A DNA stretch of 13,728 nucleotides from Armatimonadota bacterium (GTDB lineage: Bacteria > Armatimonadota > Fimbriimonadia > Fimbriimonadales > ATM1): assembly GCA_013816225.1 (NCBI GenBank), contig JACDEQ010000030.1:1-13728 (forward strand), read 5' to 3'. Below the pieces are notes generated by a model, which saw only the letters and a list, made by a program, of their open reading frames with translations, was not told the DNA's origin and did no database searches. The stretch's first letter is position 1. Each line of letters starts with the position of its first letter. This document shows, piece by piece, positions 1 to 6,811 of the stretch. The position numbers and the translations under genes are program-made.

Positions 1-971
1 TAGCTGAGTTCCTCGTCGATGGAGCGAACGCGGTCGTCATGGAGGTTTCATCGCACGCATTGGCGCAGAAGCGGGTCGAAGGCATAGAGTTCGATGTCGG
101 CGTATTCACCAATTTGAGCCAGGACCATCTGGATTTCCATCCGGACATGGCGCAGTATTTTCAGGCGAAGAGGCGTCTTTTCGGAGATCTGCCCACGACG
201 AAATCCATCGTTACGGTCGCGAACGTGGACGACGAGCACGGCGCGATGTTAGCTGCGCAGAGCAGCCGGAGCCTCTCCTTTGGTTCGGTCGATGCCGATG
301 TACGACTTGTTGCATCCGAGGTTTGGCTGGACAGGTTGCGGCTTTCGTTTGATCATGCAGGCCACCAGTACGAGGCTGTTGTGCCGGTCGGGGGCAAATT
401 CAACGTTTCAAACTGCCTTGGCGTCGTTGCGGCCGCGATCGCCCTCGGCCTTTCACCCCACGATGTTGTTCGTGCCTTGCAGAATGTACGCGCGGCATCG
501 GGACGGTTCGAATCAGTACCAGCGGGCGGTGATTTCAATGTCATCGTCGACTACGCGCACACCCCGGACGCTCTCGAGAAGTTGTTGCTGTCCGTTCGCG
601 AGCTTACATCGGGGCGCGTGGTGGCCGTTTTCGGCTGTGGAGGCGACAGGGATCGCACGAAACGGCCGAAGATGGGAGCTGCAGCGTCGACACTGTCCGA
701 TGTGGTGTACGTCACCAGCGACAACCCCCGGACGGAGGACCCCGCGGCGATTATAGCGGACATCATGCTCGGCGTTAGTGCCGAGGCCAAGGTTGACCCC
801 GATCGCAAGTCCGCCATTCGGTCCGCAATCGCCGAAGCGTCGTCGGGGGATGTGGTTGTGATTGCCGGGAAGGGCCACGAGGATTACCAGATTCTGGGGA
901 CCTCCAAGATTCATTTCGACGATCGGGAGGTCGCGGCCGAAGCAATAGCGGAGAGGTCTGCATGCGCTTGA
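1..971 (+). CDS. murE: MurE, UDP-MurNAc-L-Ala-D-Glu:meso-DAP ligase (5'-truncated)
   Basis: Cytoplasmic Mur ligase that adds the third stem-peptide residue to UDP-MurNAc-L-Ala-D-Glu using ATP. The reading frame is open from base 3, upstream of the internal ATG at 39, so the gene begins outside the window. About 322 residues are present; the N-terminal domain and the ATP-binding P-loop (roughly the first 170 residues of a typical 490-residue MurE) are missing. Visible family motifs are EVSSHAL (from about base 42), TNLSQDHLDFH, the VDYAHTPDALE motif, FGCGGDRDRTKRPKMG, DNPR (720-731) and GKGHEDYQ (867-890). DNPR is the established signature of meso-diaminopimelate-specific MurE, so meso-DAP is the predicted substrate. 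The stop TGA at 969-971 lies inside the start of murF (10-base overlap). Identification is secure; only the missing 5' end limits the annotation. Confidence 0.97.
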   Translation, partial: AEFLVDGANAVVMEVSSHALAQKRVEGIEFDVGVFTNLSQDHLDFHPDMAQYFQAKRRLFGDLPTTKSIVTVANVDDEHGAMLAAQSSRSLSFGSVDADVRLVASEVWLDRLRLSFDHAGHQYEAVVPVGGKFNVSNCLGVVAAAIALGLSPHDVVRALQNVRAASGRFESVPAGGDFNVIVDYAHTPDALEKLLLSVRELTSGRVVAVFGCGGDRDRTKRPKMGAAASTLSDVVYVTSDNPRTEDPAAIIADIMLGVSAEAKVDPDRKSAIRSAIAEASSGDVVVIAGKGHEDYQILGTSKIHFDDREVAAEAIAERSACA

Positions 972-2320
972 GCCAAATCGCCTCCGTACTCGGTGGTTCC
1001 CTCGGTGTTGGGATCGATAGGGAAGTTACCGGAATATCCGTGGACAGCCGTACCGCGAATCCTGGAGATCTGTTTTGCGCCATTGTCGGCGAGGCGATGG
1101 ACGGGCACGACTTTATTGGAGACGCGGCCGCAAGGGGAGCCGTGGCTGCGATGGTGTCGAGGGACGTCGAGAGTCCGGTACCGAAGCTTGTTGTGAAGGA
1201 TATTTCAGCAGCTTTGGCATCTATAGCTACACATATTCGCGACAGATTTGAAGGGGTCGTCGTTGCCGTGACGGGCAGCGTGGGAAAGACAACGGTGAAG
1301 GAGTTAATCTCGGCGGCGTTGTCCTCGGCCGGTCCGGTTTTGAAGTCGATTGGGAACCAGAACACCGAGTATGGGCTGCCAATGACCTGGATGCGGTTGG
1401 AAGAGCAGCACAAGTTCGTGGTCCTGGAAATGGGTATGCGGGGCCGGGGACAAATCGCGCATCTTGCACTGTTCAGCAAGCCGACCGTGGGTGTGGTGAC
1501 AGTGATCGGAACGTCGCATATCGGCGAACTCGGGAATGTTCGGGCCATCGCCGAGGCAAAGTCGGAATTGCTGCAAGCTATACCGAATGATGGCATTGCG
1601 GTTATCCCGTCCGGCGGAGAGTTTTCGGATTTTTTGCGCAAAGCTGCTCGGTGTCCGGTGGTAACGTTTGGAGAAGGCGGCGACGTTTCGGTGGTCGATT
1701 CGCGCACCGACTTTTCCGAGAATCGGACCGAGATAAGTTTGGAAGCGAGGGGCGAGCGGCTTAGCGGCTCCGTCCCGGGTTTGGGGTCTCACCAGGCTCA
1801 GAACGCGGCCGCGGCGATTGGCGTCTGCGTGGGTCTTGGCTTGCCCTTGCATGATGCCATGGGATCGATGTCGCTAGGGGACATCCCGGGCTACCGCATG
1901 AAAGCGGTTGAGTTTAATGGCGCAACAATTCTAATTGATGTATATAACTCCAGCCCGGAATCTTGTATGGAGGCTCTGCAGAATCTTGCTTTGGCGCCAT
2001 CGACTGGACAGCGGATCGCAATCCTCGGCGACATGCTCGAACTTGGCGATTACACCGAGGAGGCACACCGCAGAATCGGAGCTGAAGCAGCGCGGCTCAA
2101 TCTCGATCGCCTGTCTTTGGTGGGCCGAGCGGTGCATTGGGCGCGGGACGGGGCCATCGACGAAGGTTTCGAGGGGCGGTTGGACTTGTACGGCTCCGCG
2201 GAAGAGGCCGCAAGGGTTTTTGCGCGGCTCGAACCCGGTGACTTCCTGTTGATTAAGGGTTCGCGGGGTATGGCTCTGGAGAAGACCTTGGAGGCTGCGG
2301 GGGTTAAGACCGATGTATAA
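962..2320 (+). CDS. murF: MurF, UDP-MurNAc-tripeptide:D-Ala-D-Ala ligase
   Basis: Cytoplasmic ligase that attaches the D-Ala-D-Ala dipeptide (made by the Ddl domain encoded downstream) to UDP-MurNAc-tripeptide. The 452 residues match the family length. In order: the N-terminal substrate domain (SVDSRTANPGDLFCA, about 26-40), P-loop TGSVGKTT (104-111), GNQNTEYGLP (131-140, the family GNxNNxxGxP site), EMGMRGRGQI (156-165), HIGELG (186-191), DVYNSSPES (326-334, normally DxYNANPxS), ILGDMLELG (354-362) and KGSRGMALE (432-440). The ATG at 962 overlaps the murE stop and has a purine-rich GAGAGG at 951-956, five bases upstream. The end overlaps mraY by eight bases. All catalytic landmarks are present; the SS in place of AN in the YNANP motif is a mild departure. 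Confidence 0.97.
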   Translation: MRLSQIASVLGGSLGVGIDREVTGISVDSRTANPGDLFCAIVGEAMDGHDFIGDAAARGAVAAMVSRDVESPVPKLVVKDISAALASIATHIRDRFEGVVVAVTGSVGKTTVKELISAALSSAGPVLKSIGNQNTEYGLPMTWMRLEEQHKFVVLEMGMRGRGQIAHLALFSKPTVGVVTVIGTSHIGELGNVRAIAEAKSELLQAIPNDGIAVIPSGGEFSDFLRKAARCPVVTFGEGGDVSVVDSRTDFSENRTEISLEARGERLSGSVPGLGSHQAQNAAAAIGVCVGLGLPLHDAMGSMSLGDIPGYRMKAVEFNGATILIDVYNSSPESCMEALQNLALAPSTGQRIAILGDMLELGDYTEEAHRRIGAEAARLNLDRLSLVGRAVHWARDGAIDEGFEGRLDLYGSAEEAARVFARLEPGDFLLIKGSRGMALEKTLEAAGVKTDV

Positions 2321-3200
2321 GTTTGCTGCGCAGTCCTTCTGGGTCGCCCTTGCGATCTCGGCAGTTATGGCGTGGCCGACCCTCACGCTGCTTCGAAGGA
2401 TCGGAATCTCGAGCATTATCAGCCCCTACGCGCCTGAAGGGCACATGGCAAAGACCGGGACGCCGAACATGGGAGGTGTCTTCATCATCGCCGCGCTTGT
2501 CGTTGCCCTCGCCCTCTCGGGGGTTGCCGGCATTTGCGTCATCATCGGATTCGCAGTGATTGGATTCGTCGACGATTTCGTTGTACCGCGAACGACTTCC
2601 ATGCGCGGTCTTGGTTGGATGCCGAAGTTGGCGATGGAGTTCGGCATACTGGCTGTCTACATCCTTATGGTAGGTGGCTCGAGTTCGGCCATTTGGACCG
2701 CGTTTTTTGTAGTTTCGTTTGCAAACGCTGTAAATTTCAGCGACGGGCTCGATGCGCTCGCAGGCACGCTGATGTTAATAGCATTGGTACCGTTTGGCAC
2801 CTATTACTTGATGGTGGGGAATGTCCACAACGCCGCGATGGCCTTCGCGGGGATGGGTGCTGTGATCCCGTTTCTATTCCTCAATGCGCCACCCGCCAAG
2901 GTATTCATGGGCGATGTCGGCTCGCTTGCTCTCGGTGCCATGTTCGGGCTCTTGTTCTCGGCAGCGCCGTGGCAAAGTTCAATTTGGCCGTGGGCTGCTT
3001 CTTTCGTTTTCATCATCGAATTGGCGCTCGTGCCGATCCAGATTCTTGCCGTAAAGACGATCAAACGGCGCGTCTTTCCAGCGACCCCTATCCACCACGG
3101 GTTCGAGAAAGTGGGCTGGCCGGAATCGCGTGTCGTCTGGTCGTTCGCACTCGCCCAGGTCGTACTTTCGGCCGCTGCGCTTACGGTGATCTACTCATGA
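2313..3200 (+). CDS. mraY: MraY, phospho-MurNAc-pentapeptide transferase (lipid I synthase)
   Basis: Polytopic inner-membrane enzyme that transfers phospho-MurNAc-pentapeptide from UDP to undecaprenyl phosphate, giving lipid I. The 295 residues are short for the family (about 320-360). Motifs seen: PEGHMAKTGTPNMGG (41-55), the aspartate pair in GFVDDF (D87, D88), NAVNFSDGLDALAG (138-151, usually NAVNLTDGLDGLA), VFMGDVGSLALG (197-208, with the conserved Asp at 201) and PIHHGFEKVGW (259-269). The last is the HHH motif of MraY but reads His-His-Gly. FEKVGWPE supports MraY rather than the related WecA transferases. Several hydrophobic segments span the protein. The start ATG overlaps the murF stop by eight bases, with a G-rich stretch at 2299-2303 as probable ribosome binding site. 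The stop overlaps murD in an ATGA. Confidence 0.95.
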   Translation: MYKFAAQSFWVALAISAVMAWPTLTLLRRIGISSIISPYAPEGHMAKTGTPNMGGVFIIAALVVALALSGVAGICVIIGFAVIGFVDDFVVPRTTSMRGLGWMPKLAMEFGILAVYILMVGGSSSAIWTAFFVVSFANAVNFSDGLDALAGTLMLIALVPFGTYYLMVGNVHNAAMAFAGMGAVIPFLFLNAPPAKVFMGDVGSLALGAMFGLLFSAAPWQSSIWPWAASFVFIIELALVPIQILAVKTIKRRVFPATPIHHGFEKVGWPESRVVWSFALAQVVLSAAALTVIYS

Positions 3201-4567
3201 CCGATTTCGATGGTATGCGGGTAGTGGTCATTGGGCTGGCGAGAGCCGGAAGTTCGCTGGCTCTAGCGTTGACCAAGGCCGGCGCCGCCGTTACCGTCGT
3301 CGACGAGAAACCCGCAGACTCATTGAGCATGATCGAGCAGATGGACAGGCTTGCGGGCCGCGGCGTCGATATTGCGACCAGTTGGTCGGGCAACGTGGAA
3401 TGGCATACGACCGACTTGATCGTGCCTTCGCCCGGGGTGCCTCGAACGCATCCCGCCTTGAACGACGCGACCAAGCGCGGCGTGCCGGTTTGGAGTGAAA
3501 TCGAGGTCGCCTACAGGCTGTCGAAGGCGCCCGTTGTTGCCATCACCGGGACCAACGGCAAGAGCACCGTCACGGCTCTGACCTATCACATCTTGCATCA
3601 GGCTGGGAAAGGCGCGATCTTGTGCGGAAATATCGCGGGGTCAGGCTTTCCGGAGACTCCCATCGCCACAGCCGCGTCGAGGGCGCTTGAGTCCGACATC
3701 CTGGTTTCTGAGGTTTCCTCGTTTCAGCTCGAGTGGATCGATACATTCCGTCCACACGCCTGCACCATCACGAACATTTCTGAGGATCACTTGGACCGAT
3801 ACGGGAGCTTCGCTGAGTACGCCGCGATGAAGAAGCGAGTCCATTCCAACCAAACATCTGAAGACGTCGCGGTTATCAATGCGTTTCACCAAGAGACTTT
3901 CGACGACGGGCTCCGGGCGCGCAGGCTTACCTTCGGCGAGGCCGGCAGCGACGTCGTTATCGATTCTGATCGCGCGATCATGGCAAGCACCGGTATCGAA
4001 ATTCGAAGCGAGGAGCTGTGGGCCGGGGCGCGGCATAACCTCGAGAACGCCGCGGCAGCTTGGCTCCTCGCGAGTTCACAAGGCGCGGATGGCGAATCCG
4101 TTCCGAACGCTATCAAGTCGTTCAAAGGCATAGCGAACCGGATGGAAATTCTCGGTACATGGGACGGCCGGAGATTCATCAATAACAGCATGTGCACGAA
4201 CCCTGAGGCTCTTCGTTCGTCGATCGAAGGTTGCCCCGCGCCGATGGTCGTTTTGGCGGGTGGCGTCCTTCAGGCAGAAGACCTTTCGCCGCTCGAACGG
4301 ATCGACGAATCGCGCCTGCGAGCGGCTATCCTGTTCGGGCGAGATGGCGAGCGCCTCGCCCCAACGTTTTCCGGCAAAGCTGTGCCGGTTGAAGTCGTGG
4401 AAGACCTTGCGACAGCATTTTCAGTCGCTATTGCGGCATCGTTTCCCGGTGATACGATTATCCTTTCGCCCGGTTGCAAAAGCTTCGACCAGTTCGACGA
4501 TTTCATCGCGAGAGGCGAATGCTTCCGGAGCATCGTCCGTGAGTGTATCGGAGGGAGTGCGAATTGA
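3197..4567 (+). CDS. murD: MurD, UDP-MurNAc-L-Ala:D-Glu ligase (variant active-site loops)
   Basis: Mur ligase that adds glutamate to UDP-MurNAc-L-Ala in the cytoplasm. The frame stays open upstream into mraY, but ATG 3197 is chosen because it forms ATGA with the mraY stop and gives a standard 456-residue protein beginning just before the Rossmann motif VIGLARAGSS (11-20). Also visible: P-loop TGTNGKST (117-124), SEVSSFQLE (171-179), NISEDHLDRY (193-202), GARHNLENAAAAW (277-289) and SPGCKSFDQF (424-433, matching the family SPACASFDxF). Two usually conserved C-domain motifs are altered: NDSKATN reads NNSMCTN (329-335), and the GGxxKGxD lysine loop reads GGVLQAED (355-362). Family and operon position say MurD. 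The altered loops could mean a different way of binding nucleotide or amino acid, or a different glutamate isomer. That is inference. Confidence 0.92.
   Translation: MTDFDGMRVVVIGLARAGSSLALALTKAGAAVTVVDEKPADSLSMIEQMDRLAGRGVDIATSWSGNVEWHTTDLIVPSPGVPRTHPALNDATKRGVPVWSEIEVAYRLSKAPVVAITGTNGKSTVTALTYHILHQAGKGAILCGNIAGSGFPETPIATAASRALESDILVSEVSSFQLEWIDTFRPHACTITNISEDHLDRYGSFAEYAAMKKRVHSNQTSEDVAVINAFHQETFDDGLRARRLTFGEAGSDVVIDSDRAIMASTGIEIRSEELWAGARHNLENAAAAWLLASSQGADGESVPNAIKSFKGIANRMEILGTWDGRRFINNSMCTNPEALRSSIEGCPAPMVVLAGGVLQAEDLSPLERIDESRLRAAILFGRDGERLAPTFSGKAVPVEVVEDLATAFSVAIAASFPGDTIILSPGCKSFDQFDDFIARGECFRSIVRECIGGSAN
4550..4555 (+). promoter_or_regulatory. Ribosome binding site for ftsW (decides a TTG start)
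   Basis: GGAGGG inside the 3' end of murD, eight bases before TTG 4564. A GTG at 4543 in the same frame lies upstream of this site and cannot use it. The position of this site is the main reason for starting ftsW at the TTG, which also forms a TTGA overlap with the murD stop. Confidence 0.7.
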
Positions 4568-5784
4568 CGCCCTATACAAAGAATGGTATTGACCCCCTGC
4601 TGACGATCCTAACGGTCTTGGTGGCTTTCTTAGGAGCGGGCGCGGTATGGGATGCGGCGTTTGCGGCCGGGATGATGAAGGGCCAGGGCGCCTTTCCCAT
4701 GGAGTTTGTCAAGCATTGCGTAGGGCTGTTGATCGGTGGAATCGCATATTTTGTCGTCTCAGGCATTCCGATCGTCAAGCTGAAGCGGATAACCCCGTGG
4801 TTTTACTGGATTATTTTTCTGGCATGCATCTTGGTCTTGGTCCCGGGCCTGGGCCAGGTGGCTTGGGGAGCGCGCCGAAGGCTCGGTGGTGAGGCGCTTG
4901 GATTCCAGCCGGCCGAATTGCTCAAACCGGCTATGGTTGTGTTTCTTGCGCTTTGGGCTTGCAGAAAGCTGCCGGAATTCAGGCGACGCGGTTTTGTCGC
5001 GTGGCTCGATAACGTCGTTCCGCGCATTTGGCCGATTATTATCGTCGGGATCAGCTTCGTATTGGTCGAACTCGAGCCGGACCTCGGGACTGCGCTGGTC
5101 ATACTTATGATCACGTTCGGGATGTTGCTATTCGGCCTCGGAAGGAATCTGTACGGCAAGTACAACATTAGGATCCTCAGCGTGTTTGTCTGCCTGGCGA
5201 TCGCCGGCATAAGTTTCTTGGCGCTGTCTAAGGGCTACCGGGTCGAGCGCATCGAGAATCACGCGAAACGCTGGCAGCCGGGGATCGTGGATGGTCCAGG
5301 TTTCCAAACGACGGTCGCCGAGAAAGCGATGGCGGTCGGGGGGCCGGTCGGCGTGGGCGTGGGTAAAGGCATGGCCAAGCACGTTCTACCTGCGGCAACA
5401 ACAGATTTCATATGTGTAACAATATTCGAGGAATTTGGAATAATCGGCTCGTTTACCCTCATTCTCCTTCTGAGCGGGATAACGTTTCGGCTGCTGTACC
5501 TGGCCACATTTGTCAAGGATTCTTTTGGAAGACTTGTCTTACAAGGAACAGGATGGTGGATAGGAAGCCAGGCGATCTTCAATTTACTCGTCGCGGGGTC
5601 CGCAATACCGACCGTTGGCATCCCGCTGCCTTTTTTCAGCTACGGCAACAGCAGTTTGCTGGCGCTCGGGATAGCGCTCGGTGCGTGCCGTTCAGCCATG
5701 TCCGCGCGGCGGACCTCGGAGGTTGCGCGTGAGAATAGTGGTGACGGGCGGGGGCACGGGCGGTCACGTTTATCCGGCGCTTGA
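4564..5784 (+). CDS. ftsW: FtsW, SEDS-family septal peptidoglycan glycosyltransferase
   Basis: Polytopic membrane protein of the SEDS family that polymerises lipid II into septal glycan together with a class B penicillin-binding protein (not in this window). From the TTG at 4564 the protein has 406 residues and about ten hydrophobic segments. Motifs: WGARRRLGG...FQPAELLKPA (101-123, family NGAxRW...FQPSElxK), ELEPDLGTALVIL (169-181), LPAATTDF (275-282) holding the Asp that aligns with the catalytic Asp of SEDS proteins, EEFG (289-292), and IPLPFFSYGNSSLLALG (353-369, family PFISYGGSSLL). The change of NGA to WGA and of PEAHTDF to PAATTDF are departures from the textbook pattern. The start makes a TTGA overlap with murD. 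The last 18 residues are Gly/Arg/Ser-rich and are encoded over the start of murG. FtsW is favoured over RodA because of the dcw position. Confidence 0.9.
   Translation: MTPYTKNGIDPLLTILTVLVAFLGAGAVWDAAFAAGMMKGQGAFPMEFVKHCVGLLIGGIAYFVVSGIPIVKLKRITPWFYWIIFLACILVLVPGLGQVAWGARRRLGGEALGFQPAELLKPAMVVFLALWACRKLPEFRRRGFVAWLDNVVPRIWPIIIVGISFVLVELEPDLGTALVILMITFGMLLFGLGRNLYGKYNIRILSVFVCLAIAGISFLALSKGYRVERIENHAKRWQPGIVDGPGFQTTVAEKAMAVGGPVGVGVGKGMAKHVLPAATTDFICVTIFEEFGIIGSFTLILLLSGITFRLLYLATFVKDSFGRLVLQGTGWWIGSQAIFNLLVAGSAIPTVGIPLPFFSYGNSSLLALGIALGACRSAMSARRTSEVARENSGDGRGHGRSRLSGA
5718..5723 (+). promoter_or_regulatory. Ribosome binding site for murG (decides a GTG start)
   Basis: GGAGGT within ftsW, five bases before GTG 5729. 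It supports the GTG over the in-frame ATG at 5681, which would add 16 residues rich in Arg and Pro ahead of the conserved first beta strand. Confidence 0.7.
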
Positions 5785-6811
5785 GGTCGCGAAAGCCGCT
5801 GTTTCTGAAGGCCATGAAGTCCGCTATCTGGGAAGCCTGCGCGGCATCGAACGGTCTGCTTGCGAGCATGCTGGCGTATCGTTCACTGGATTTCCATCAT
5901 CGCCGATTCCTCGGCTGGTGTCGCCCGTTGGCCTCGTCTCCGCTTACCGCATTCTGCGAAGCTCGGCTGCGGTACGCCAGGCCCTGAAGAAGTGGAAGCC
6001 CGACGTCGTGCTATCCATGGGCGGATACGCTGCGAGTCCGGTCTTGACCGCGGCTCGATGGATGCGGCTTCCTCTCGTTTTGCATGAGCAGAACTCTGTG
6101 CCAGGTCGAACGAACTTGATGGCCGCAAGGGCCGCGCGCAAGGTTTGCATTGTATTCGCCGAGGCAGAAGTCTACTTCCCGGGGAAATCGGTCGTGACCG
6201 GCATGCCGATCCGCAGTGGCCTCCTCGAGGTCGCTCGCGAGGTGGCCGGCCACGAGACGTTTTTCACGTTGAGCTATGGAGGTTCCCAAGGGGCAGCGGC
6301 TCTGAATGAGGCCATGTTGACTATGGCGGCCCAGGTGGGCACTCTGGACGTGTCGTGGCTTCAGATCACTGGACCAAAACTGTTCGAAGAGGTGGCGAAG
6401 GCTTTGGAGCGGGTGTGCGCGCCGCCGAACTTTCAAGCGAAAGCTTTCCTTCAGGCCGACGAGATCGCCGCAGCATACACGAGAGTAGACTTGGCGATCG
6501 TTCGTTCCGGTTGCGGCACGATCACCGAACTGGCTTTATTCGGCGTTCCGGCAATTTTTGTGCCTTTTCCCCACGCCTACGCGAATCACCAGTATCACAA
6601 CGCCAAGGCGATCGAGGCGATCGGCGGGGGCGAGGTATTGCTTCAGAAGGATTTGACGCCGGATACGCTAAGAGCGGTCTGGCAGGGCTGGAGAAATGAT
6701 TCGGAGCGGCGCCGACAGGCTGCGGATGCGTTGCAAGCATGGTCCCGTCGGGACGCGACGCAGAGGGTGCTGTCCGTGGTAAAAGAGGCTGCGTATGCGC
6801 TTAAGATCTGA
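5729..6811 (+). CDS. murG: MurG, UDP-GlcNAc:lipid I GlcNAc transferase (lipid II synthase)
   Basis: Peripheral inner-membrane GT-B glycosyltransferase that adds GlcNAc to lipid I, giving lipid II. Starting at GTG 5729 the protein has 360 residues, normal for the family, and the glycine loop TGGGTGGHVYPA falls at residues 6-17 as expected. Further motifs: SMGGYAASPVLTAA (96-109), HEQNSVPGRTN (119-129), VTGMPIR (156-162), YGGSQGAAALNEA (183-195), ITGPKLF (213-219), the acceptor/UDP-GlcNAc region SGCGTITELALFGVPAIFVPFP (about 260-281) and ANHQYHNAKAI (285-295). The gene overlaps the end of ftsW by 56 bases in another frame, and its own end overlaps murC-ddl by 17 bases. Nothing essential is missing. 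Confidence 0.96.
   Translation: MRIVVTGGGTGGHVYPALEVAKAAVSEGHEVRYLGSLRGIERSACEHAGVSFTGFPSSPIPRLVSPVGLVSAYRILRSSAAVRQALKKWKPDVVLSMGGYAASPVLTAARWMRLPLVLHEQNSVPGRTNLMAARAARKVCIVFAEAEVYFPGKSVVTGMPIRSGLLEVAREVAGHETFFTLSYGGSQGAAALNEAMLTMAAQVGTLDVSWLQITGPKLFEEVAKALERVCAPPNFQAKAFLQADEIAAAYTRVDLAIVRSGCGTITELALFGVPAIFVPFPHAYANHQYHNAKAIEAIGGGEVLLQKDLTPDTLRAVWQGWRNDSERRRQAADALQAWSRRDATQRVLSVVKEAAYALKI

Noticed and set aside
775..1707. 310-codon open frame on the - strand opposite murE/murF
   Set aside because: It is antisense to well-conserved MurE and MurF motifs, has Pro/Arg/Ser-rich low-quality protein, no family resemblance and no ribosome binding site. It is a by-product of GC-rich codon structure.
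2534..3196. Upstream extension of the murD frame through mraY
   Set aside because: The extra 221 residues are Arg/Cys/His-rich shadow sequence of mraY. ATG 3197 forms the ATGA overlap and gives normal MurD length.
5681..5728. ATG 5681 as murG start
   Set aside because: It adds 16 residues rich in Arg and Pro before the first beta strand and lacks the well-placed GGAGGT that serves GTG 5729.
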